From Bacillota bacterium (GTDB lineage Bacteria; Bacillota; Dethiobacteria; DTU022), in contig JAAZIE010000206.1 in assembly GCA_012510305.1 (NCBI GenBank), positions 1 to 5,534 on the forward strand: DNA of 5,534 nt, read 5' to 3'. The translations under genes were made by a program, and so were the position numbers. This document shows positions 1-5,003 of the stretch, in pieces (the stretch's first letter is position 1; every line of letters starts with the position of its first letter). The notes below the pieces were generated by a model, which searched no databases, was not told the DNA's origin, and saw only the letters and a list, made by a program, of their open reading frames with translations.

Positions 1-1
1 C

Positions 2-3000
2 CGCTACCGGATCAACACCGCCACCTTGAACCTCATCGTGCAGGACACGATCTTTGCCGGCAGCGGCCTGGGCCCTGAGCTTGAGCTCACCCTGACCTAT
101 AACAGCGCCTCCGCCGCCGCCGGCATCTTCGGCCCCGGCTGGAGCTTCTCCCATGAGCGGCTGCTGGAGCAAAAAGGCGGCAAAATTACAGTTTTCAAGG
201 GCTCCGGGCAGGGGCTCACCTTTGCCGCCGCCCGCGGCAGCGCGGAGCAGCCGGCGGCAGCACGGCCGCCCGACGGGGCCGCAGGCCGCCTTTTGGATTA
301 CGGGGATTACTGGCTTTTCAGCGAAAAGGGGGAAAATATTTACCACCGCTTTGACCGGGTGCCGGGTATGAACCTGGGCCGCCTTACCGCGGTGAGCGAT
401 GATTATGGTAACAGCATCCTTTTGGGCTACAGCCCGCAGGGCAACCTGGAAAAGATCACCGACGCCGCCGGTCGCACGATCCGCTTCACCTTTGATCGGC
501 AAAACCGCTGCACCGCTTTCACGCTCCCCGACGGGCGGCGGGCCTCTTTTAACTACGACGCTCAGGGGCGCCTGGTGCATACGGCCGACCTCATGGGGAT
601 CGAGGTTCGGTATGGCTACGACGGCGGCCACGCCCTTACCGAAATCGTGACCGGCAAGAGCAAAAGGACCGTCGCCTTCGCCTACCGGCGGCAGGGCGGC
701 CAAAAGCTGATCCGCTCTTTTACCGATCCCAACGGGAACAAAACCAGCTTTGAGCTGCTCTCAAATTCCCCCCGCCGGGTTCAGAGAACCGATCCCCGGG
801 GAAACAAAGTGGTCTTTCAAAGCCGTGCCGGGCTCACCGAGCAGGTGACCAACTCCCTGGGCTGCACGGCTGCTTTTACCTACAGCGGCGGCCTGCCGGT
901 GAAGCACCGCGACTATGGCGGCGGCGAGGCCGGCTGGGAATACGACCGCTCCGGCCGCCTGATCAAGGAGATCGATGCAGAAGGCGGGGTTCACTCCTTC
1001 GCCTACGACCGGCGCGGCAACCTAACCGCGATGACCGATCCCCTGGGCGGCACATGGCTCTACCGTTACAGCGAGCAAAACAGCCTCACCGGGGTTACCA
1101 GCCCCGCCGGGCGCACGATCACCCTGGAGTACAGCGAGCGGGGCCTGCCGGTCAGGCTCACCGGGTTTAACGGGCGGCAGATCCGCTACGAGCACGACCG
1201 CTTCGGCAACGTGGTCAAGGTAACCGGCGCTGCCGGCGGCGCCGTCACCTACACCTACGATCAGCAGGGCTACCGGCCGCTTACCGTAACCGATGCGCTG
1301 GGCCACACCGCTGCCTGCGAGCACGACGGCAACGGCCGTCTCACCGCCCACCGCCATCCCGACGGCGCCGAAAAAAAGATGCTCTACGATTGCTGCTACA
1401 GCCTGCTCTCCACCGATGAACGGGGGCTCAGCCGGGGTTATGAACGCGATGCCAACGGCAACGTGATCAAGGAGATCGATGCCGCCGCCGCAGCCGCCGA
1501 GCTGGCCTACGACGGGAACAACGACCTTCTCTCCCACCGGGATCGCTGCGGGCGGCTCACCCGCTACCGCTACGACGGGGCGCGCCGCCTCACCGCGGTG
1601 CTCGACGCCCTGGGGCAGAAGCAGCTCTTTGACTACGATGACGCCGGAAACCTCCTCTCCTTCCAGGTGGAGGGGAGCGGGGCGACCCGCTTCCGGTACG
1701 ACCGCTGCCACCGCCGGGTGGCTATCAGCGATCCCCTCGGTGCAATCGTCTCACTTCAGCGGGACGCCCTGGGCCGGGTGACGGCGCGGCGCGGCGCCCG
1801 CGGCAAGGAGGTCGGGTTTGCCTACGACCCCGACGGCCTTCTGGAAAAGGTATTTCACGACGGGCATGAAAAAGCCCGCCTCCGCTACGATGACGGCGGC
1901 AACCTGGTTGAAGCGGCCGACGAAACCGGGACGCTCCGCCTGGAGTACGACGAAGAGGGCCGCCTGAAAAAGATCGCCTACCCCGACAACCTGGCGGTTT
2001 CCTGCAGCTGGAGCGCCGCCGGACCCGTTGAAACGATCACCTACCCCGGCGGCCTGGCCCTGCGCTGCAGCTACGACAGCCGCATGCGCCCGTCGCAGAT
2101 CAGCTGGCCCGGCGGCTGGGTCCGCTACAGCTATGATCCCGCGGGCAACCTGGTGCGCGAGGAGCGCTCCAACGGCGTTACCAGCAGCTACCGCTACGAC
2201 GAAAACGAGCGCATGGCGGCGCTGAAACATGAGCGGGGCGGTAAAGCCTTTATTGAACGGAGCTACAAGCGCGACGCCGCCGGCGCCATCCTCGAGGAAA
2301 AGGGGTTCCAGCCCCTGGCGCCCCCTGCAGACGGCGAACTGAGCCTCTCCTGCAACCCCGCCGACCAGATCGCCGCCGCCGGCAACTCTCCCTTCAGCTA
2401 CGACGCCGATGGGAACCTCACCGGCGCACCGGGCTGGGAGGCGCTTTACGATGCCGAAAGCCGGCTCATCGGGCTGACCCGCGGCTCTGCCGCCGCCCGG
2501 CAGTACCGCTACAACAGCCTGGGGCACCGCGTGGAGAGCAGGGTTGGCGGCGCCCACCGCCGCTACGGTTACGATCTTACGGGCAACCTGCTCTTTGAGA
2601 CGGCCGGCGGAGAGCTCCGGCGCTGCTATCTCTACAGCCACCACCGGCCGGCGGTGCTGATCGACGGCGCCGGCAAAAGCTTTTTCTATCATTATGACCA
2701 GGGCGGCAACACCCTCGCTCTTACCGGCAGCAGCGGCGAGATCGCCGTCGCCTACGCTTACTCGCCTTTCGGCCTTTCTGTTTGCCGCGGCGAAGAGCTG
2801 GAGAACCCTTTTACTTTTGCCGGTGCTTACGGGGCCGTCGATGAGGGCGGGGGGCTCTACTACATGAAGCAGCGCTTCTACTCGGCAGCCTGGGGCCGCT
2901 TTGTGCAGAGGGACCCCCTGGGCCTTGAGGGCGGCACAAACAGCTACGTTTACGGGGCCAACAACCCTCTTTTCTATATCGACCCCGACGGCACCCTGCT

Positions 3001-3472
3001 CCTGGAGGCCTGGGCGACCTGGAAAGCGGTGGGCGCGGTGGTGGGGGGGATCACCCTCGCCGTGGCTGCGGTAAAGACGGCGCGCAGCAGCTACAACACC
3101 ACCCGGACGCTCGACAAGGAGATCTCCGCCGCTGAAAAAGCAAAGAAAGCGTACCGGGAGTACCAGGATACGGTCAAGCGCCACGGGCAATGGGGCGGCT
3201 GGGAGGAAAAAGAGGCGGCCTGGCGCAAATACGAGAAGCTGCACGATGATTTGATGAAGCGGCACCGTGAGATGATCCGAAGCGCCAGGGATACAGCCGA
3301 TAACGTCATCGACCTGGGGGGTAACGCGATCACCCCTGACGCCTTGAGCATACCGGCGGTGATCTACGATTATACAAGCGGGGGCGGCGGTAAAGCCGAT
3401 CCCCGCGACCCCTGCAGCCCCGGGGTCGGCATTCCCCAGGAGTTCTTTAAGGGAAGGCGCCTGCACTACTAA
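2..3472 (+). CDS. RHS/YD-repeat protein with C-terminal variable tail, 5'-truncated by window edge
   Basis: The reading frame is open from nt 2 to the TAA at 3470-3472, giving 1156 residues. The TTG at 26 is internal: it has no ribosome binding site, and the codons before it read as coding (RYRINTAT), so the true start lies upstream. Residues 7-55 resemble the DUF6531 entry segment of RHS proteins (LTLTYNS, then FGPGWSFSHE). Residues from about 120 to 895 carry about 20 YD motifs of the type YDxxGxL (for example FNYDAQG, WEYDRSG, FDYDDAG, YSYDPAG), plus degenerate copies such as YERDANG. Residues 896-997 are the RHS-repeat-associated core: YAYSPFG, FTFAGAYG, GLYYMKQRFY, GRFVQRDPLGLEGG, then YVYGANNP and DPDG. 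In known RHS proteins the YD repeats build a hollow shell that encloses the C-terminal effector, and the core has autoproteolytic activity at its DPxG boundary. Residues 998-1156 are an unrecognised tail. The family and core are certain; a toxin role is inferred. Confidence 0.95.
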   Translation, partial: RYRINTATLNLIVQDTIFAGSGLGPELELTLTYNSASAAAGIFGPGWSFSHERLLEQKGGKITVFKGSGQGLTFAAARGSAEQPAAARPPDGAAGRLLDYGDYWLFSEKGENIYHRFDRVPGMNLGRLTAVSDDYGNSILLGYSPQGNLEKITDAAGRTIRFTFDRQNRCTAFTLPDGRRASFNYDAQGRLVHTADLMGIEVRYGYDGGHALTEIVTGKSKRTVAFAYRRQGGQKLIRSFTDPNGNKTSFELLSNSPRRVQRTDPRGNKVVFQSRAGLTEQVTNSLGCTAAFTYSGGLPVKHRDYGGGEAGWEYDRSGRLIKEIDAEGGVHSFAYDRRGNLTAMTDPLGGTWLYRYSEQNSLTGVTSPAGRTITLEYSERGLPVRLTGFNGRQIRYEHDRFGNVVKVTGAAGGAVTYTYDQQGYRPLTVTDALGHTAACEHDGNGRLTAHRHPDGAEKKMLYDCCYSLLSTDERGLSRGYERDANGNVIKEIDAAAAAAELAYDGNNDLLSHRDRCGRLTRYRYDGARRLTAVLDALGQKQLFDYDDAGNLLSFQVEGSGATRFRYDRCHRRVAISDPLGAIVSLQRDALGRVTARRGARGKEVGFAYDPDGLLEKVFHDGHEKARLRYDDGGNLVEAADETGTLRLEYDEEGRLKKIAYPDNLAVSCSWSAAGPVETITYPGGLALRCSYDSRMRPSQISWPGGWVRYSYDPAGNLVREERSNGVTSSYRYDENERMAALKHERGGKAFIERSYKRDAAGAILEEKGFQPLAPPADGELSLSCNPADQIAAAGNSPFSYDADGNLTGAPGWEALYDAESRLIGLTRGSAAARQYRYNSLGHRVESRVGGAHRRYGYDLTGNLLFETAGGELRRCYLYSHHRPAVLIDGAGKSFFYHYDQGGNTLALTGSSGEIAVAYAYSPFGLSVCRGEELENPFTFAGAYGAVDEGGGLYYMKQRFYSAAWGRFVQRDPLGLEGGTNSYVYGANNPLFYIDPDGTLLLEAWATWKAVGAVVGGITLAVAAVKTARSSYNTTRTLDKEISAAEKAKKAYREYQDTVKRHGQWGGWEEKEAAWRKYEKLHDDLMKRHREMIRSARDTADNVIDLGGNAITPDALSIPAVIYDYTSGGGGKADPRDPCSPGVGIPQEFFKGRRLHY
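960..1482 (+). repeat. 19-bp perfect direct repeat within the YD-repeat region (copies 960-978 and 1464-1482)
   Basis: The sequence tgatcaaggagatcgatgc occurs at 960-978 and again at 1464-1482, exactly 504 nt (168 codons) apart and in the same reading frame. Each copy encodes IKEIDA inside a YD repeat (GRLIKEIDAEGG and GNVIKEIDAAAA). Nucleotide identity in a repeat family that is otherwise diverged suggests fairly recent duplication or gene conversion between YD repeats. Confidence 0.7.
2993..3469 (+). other. Unrecognised 159-residue C-terminal tail of the RHS protein (possible effector domain)
   Basis: This is the part of the RHS protein after the DPDG core boundary, where polymorphic toxins carry their variable effector. 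It starts with a hydrophobic, glycine/alanine-rich stretch (AVGAVVGGITLAVAAV, nt 3026-3073) that could be a membrane or packing helix. About 75 highly charged residues rich in Lys, Glu, Arg and Ala follow and probably form long helices or a coiled coil (KEISAAEKAKKAYREYQ, WRKYEKLHDDLMKRHRE). The end is glycine- and proline-rich (YTSGGGGKADPRDPCSPG) and the last residues are basic and aromatic (FFKGRRLHY). I see no HNH, GHH, ADP-ribosyltransferase, deaminase or metalloprotease HExxH motif. It could be a new effector, a pore-forming or membrane-acting domain, or an inert end. Function is not assigned. Confidence 0.6.
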
Positions 3473-3556
3473 GAAAGGCCCGAGCCGCTTTTCCCGCGGC
3501 AGTTGAGAGGGGGGGCTGCCGTCTGTTCTGAAAAGACCTTTTGATCAACAGGGGGA

Positions 3557-3588
3557 GGCGGCTCACCCGAAAAGGGTGAGGGGCCGCC
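3557..3588 (+). terminator. Terminator-like stem-loop downstream of the RHS gene
   Basis: The left arm 3557-3568 (ggcggctcaccc) pairs with 3574-3580 (gggtgag) and 3584-3588 (ccgcc), leaving a GAAAA loop at 3569-3573 and a 3-nt GGG bulge at 3581-3583. That is 12 base pairs, all Watson-Crick. Only short, interrupted T runs follow (ctatttcaccatttt), so it is not a textbook intrinsic terminator. It lies 84 nt after the RHS stop and ahead of a promoter, which suits termination or 3'-end protection of the RHS transcript. Confidence 0.55.
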
Positions 3589-3611
3589 CGCTATTTCACC
3601 ATTTTCGTGTG

Positions 3612-3640
3612 ATGACTTTTTAGCCATCTTTCGCTATTAT
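3612..3640 (+). promoter_or_regulatory. Candidate sigma-A-type promoter for the 3680-4901 unit
   Basis: The -35 element ATGACT (3612-3617) matches TTGACA at 4 of 6 positions. After a 17-nt spacer, the -10 element TATTAT (3635-3640) matches TATAAT at 5 of 6. Transcription would start near 3647, giving a leader of about 33 nt before the TTG start. The AT-rich setting between a hairpin and a good ribosome binding site supports it. It is predicted from sequence only. Confidence 0.5.
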
Positions 3641-3665
3641 TGGTTCAGGTTCGAGCTATTTTTTG

Positions 3666-3672
3666 AAAGGAG
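3666..3672 (+). promoter_or_regulatory. Ribosome binding site that fixes the TTG start at 3680
   Basis: AAAGGAG is a near-perfect anti-16S match and stands 7 nt before the TTG at 3680-3682. It selects this TTG as the start of the membrane protein gene, since there is no in-frame ATG nearby. Confidence 0.8.
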
Positions 3673-3679
3673 AGCGCTT

Positions 3680-4207
3680 TTGAAAACGATCAAGCGAAGA
3701 GCGGTTCTTTTTGCGGTGCTGGCCGGCCTGGGCCTGGCGGTTTCAATTTTGATCTACAGCGGCTGGCTTCCCGCCCGCCAGGTTAAAACTGTGTTCCTGG
3801 CGCTCTCCATCTCCGGCGCTTTCCTCTCCGGCCTTTTATCGAAGGTGGAGCACGGCCGCTTGAAAGAGGCCCGGCTGATCCTGGAAAACCGGATTATCCG
3901 GCTCTGCCCCGCCGTGATCAAGAACAAAAGCGGCCTTCCCCTGGAGAATCACCCCGGCAGTATTGAGATATTCGTTTCCAACTTCGGCGTTTTGCTCCAT
4001 CAAAAAATAATTAAATTCAACCAGGGCGGCGCCCGGCTCAAGGCGGTGAAGATCAGCCCCGATTTTATCACCCTGGACTACGGCGCCGGGAGAGCAGCGC
4101 AAAGCATACGGCTGCTCAGCAGCGGATTTAACGAGCGGGAGCTGGAGGAAGTGGTGGAAAGGTTTCGCTTTGAAACCGGCGTGATTCCGGAGATTGTTGA
4201 TTCATAA
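3680..4207 (+). CDS. Uncharacterised two-helix membrane protein with probable PH-like cytoplasmic domain
   Basis: This is a 175-residue protein starting at TTG behind a strong AAAGGAG site. A basic N-terminus (KTIKRR) leads into a first hydrophobic helix at about residues 8-30 and a second at about 35-53 (VFLALSISGAFLSGLLS), giving a hairpin with both ends probably cytoplasmic. Residues 55-75 look helical and charged. Residues 93-175 alternate short beta strands (IEIFVSNFGVLLH, AVKISPDFITLDYG, QSIRLL) and end in an amphipathic helix (NERELEEVVERFRFE). That order resembles bacterial PH-like/YcxB-type domains attached to membrane helices. I cannot name the family, and the fold is inferred. The next gene begins 25 nt downstream and is probably co-transcribed. 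Its place after an RHS gene makes it a possible immunity protein, but the 207-nt gap, hairpin and own promoter argue for independent expression. Confidence 0.85.
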   Translation: MKTIKRRAVLFAVLAGLGLAVSILIYSGWLPARQVKTVFLALSISGAFLSGLLSKVEHGRLKEARLILENRIIRLCPAVIKNKSGLPLENHPGSIEIFVSNFGVLLHQKIIKFNQGGARLKAVKISPDFITLDYGAGRAAQSIRLLSSGFNERELEEVVERFRFETGVIPEIVDS

Positions 4208-4215
4208 TTGTTACA

Positions 4216-4224
4216 GAAAGGTGG
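4216..4224 (+). promoter_or_regulatory. Ribosome binding site that fixes the ATG start at 4233
   Basis: GAAAGGTGG lies 8 nt before ATG 4233. An upstream in-frame TTG at 4194 would overlap the previous gene but has no comparable site. The ATG also places the first zinc-ribbon cysteine at residue 3, as is usual for this kind of protein. Confidence 0.8.
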
Positions 4225-4232
4225 AGCCGGTC

Positions 4233-4901
4233 ATGCGCTGCCCTCTCTGCGGTACAGCGCCGGGCGAGAAAACAAAATTTTGCTTCTCCGGCGGCAGCCG
4301 GCAGCGGCCCGGCCTTTCAGCTCCCGCCGGCGCCTCCCTGGTGGGCTTTTCGCCGAAAATAAGCGATCCGGCTTTGGCCCGCTATGTGCGGCACCGGCTC
4401 CTCTGGCCGGTTATATTTGCCTCGATCCTGGCCGCTGCGGCCATAGTGGGCTTCTATATCTATGGAGAGAGAAGCGCAGAGATGGATAATCCCCAGGCCC
4501 TCCACACCGGCCTTGTTGTGGGCGGGATGTACCTGGCGATCGCGCTCTGTCACGTTCTGGGACGCAACAAGGAGAAGACCTGGGACGGCACGGTGGAGGA
4601 TAAGCGGATCAGCAGAAGAAGGAGGCGCCGCCGGTACAGCGAAGGTTACGCGGATTACCTTGAGTACACGGTCATTATCCGCAGCGACAGGGGAAAAAAA
4701 TATCTGCTCAGGGCGGAAAACGACAGCACCCGCTACCACTATTACCGGATCGGCGACCGGGTGCGCCATCACGAAGGGCTTAACTCTTATGAAAAATATG
4801 ACAAGAGCGGGGATGAAATTATTTTTTGCAACGCCTGCGCCACGCTTTGCAAGATTACCGACGAGCACTGCTTTCGCTGCCGGTGCCCCCTGTTGAAATG
4901 A
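4233..4901 (+). CDS. Zinc-ribbon membrane protein, ribbons at both ends, first one degenerate
   Basis: This is a 222-residue protein. An N-terminal ribbon begins CPLCG (C3, C6) and continues KFCFSGG, where only C17 remains and residue 20 is Gly where a Cys is expected. The motif GFSPKISDPALARY (38-51) precedes two membrane helices at about 56-77 and 91-109. A run of seven arginines (128-134) follows. Residues 116-195 form a beta-rich domain with WDGTVEDK, YTVIIRSDRGKKYLL, YRIGDRVRHH and NSYEKYDKSGDE. The C-terminus is a complete ribbon: C199-x2-C202 and C213-x2-C216, with extra C206 and C218. From memory, the overall architecture matches an uncharacterised zinc-ribbon family of Clostridia and Bacilli. 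It is probably a cytoplasm-facing membrane protein, co-transcribed with the gene at 3680. No reaction can be assigned. Confidence 0.88.
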   Translation: MRCPLCGTAPGEKTKFCFSGGSRQRPGLSAPAGASLVGFSPKISDPALARYVRHRLLWPVIFASILAAAAIVGFYIYGERSAEMDNPQALHTGLVVGGMYLAIALCHVLGRNKEKTWDGTVEDKRISRRRRRRRYSEGYADYLEYTVIIRSDRGKKYLLRAENDSTRYHYYRIGDRVRHHEGLNSYEKYDKSGDEIIFCNACATLCKITDEHCFRCRCPLLK

Positions 4902-4952
4902 AGGGGTGATTGCAAAAACAATCGAGCTGCCGCTGATTACTGTTGAACTCAA

Positions 4953-4975
4953 GGCAGCCCTGCCGGGCGCCTTTT
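4953..4975 (+). terminator. Candidate intrinsic terminator after the zinc-ribbon gene
   Basis: GGC (4953-4955) and GCCC (4957-4960) pair with GGGC (4965-4968) and GCC (4969-4971), with A4956 bulged and a TGCC tetraloop (4961-4964). This 7-bp GC-only stem is followed directly by TTTT (4972-4975). The T tract is short, so termination may be partial, allowing read-through into the gene at 5004. It lies 51 nt after the stop at 4901. Confidence 0.55.
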
Positions 4976-4988
4976 AGAAAGAGCACAG

Positions 4989-4999
4989 AGAGGAGAAAG
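4989..4999 (+). promoter_or_regulatory. Ribosome binding site for the zinc-ribbon gene at 5004
   Basis: The purine run AGAGGAGAAAG contains an AGGAG core (4991-4995) placed 8 nt before ATG 5004. It confirms this start. I see no convincing promoter between 4902 and 4988, so the gene may depend on read-through of the hairpin at 4953-4975. Confidence 0.75.
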
Positions 5000-5003
5000 A
5001 ACC

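Larger units (their letters stand above)
3473..3679. other. 207-nt intergenic region between the RHS gene and the next transcription unit
   Basis: I find no credible open reading frame or RNA gene here. The left part is GC-rich and full of short self-complementary segments: a weak 6-bp hairpin at 3497-3521 with an 18-19 nt purine-rich loop, and the stronger hairpin at 3557-3588. From about 3590 to 3680 composition turns AT-rich and holds a promoter and ribosome binding site for the gene at 3680. The layout fits the end of one transcription unit and the start of another. Confidence 0.7.

Noticed and set aside
26..28. TTG at 26 as the start of the RHS gene
   Set aside because: The frame stays open to the left edge, the upstream residues fit the RHS entry domain, and no ribosome binding site precedes it. 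The gene is truncated by the window.
1751..3466. Long antisense open frame (571 codons) under the RHS gene, with another at 1022-1711
   Set aside because: They arise from the strong codon bias of the GC-rich RHS gene. Their translations are Ala/Val/Gly-rich without recognisable domains, and the + strand frame is certain.
4194..4232. Upstream TTG start at 4194 for the zinc-ribbon protein
   Set aside because: It has no ribosome binding site and overlaps the previous gene. ATG 4233 has a well-spaced AGGTGG site and gives the usual zinc-ribbon N-terminus.
4910..4940. TTGCAA ... GATTAC as a promoter for the gene at 5004
   Set aside because: The -10 match is only 3 of 6, the spacer is 19 nt, and a terminator-like hairpin lies downstream. 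The evidence is too weak to annotate.
4317..4952. Antisense open frame of 211 codons opposite the zinc-ribbon gene
   Set aside because: The + strand protein has cysteine ribbons, membrane helices and a good ribosome binding site. The antisense translation shows no coherent domain.
4906..4977. Small open frame of 23 codons from GTG 4906, ending TTTTAG, as a leader peptide
   Set aside because: No usable ribosome binding site stands at the right distance, the composition is unremarkable, and its end coincides with a terminator-like hairpin.
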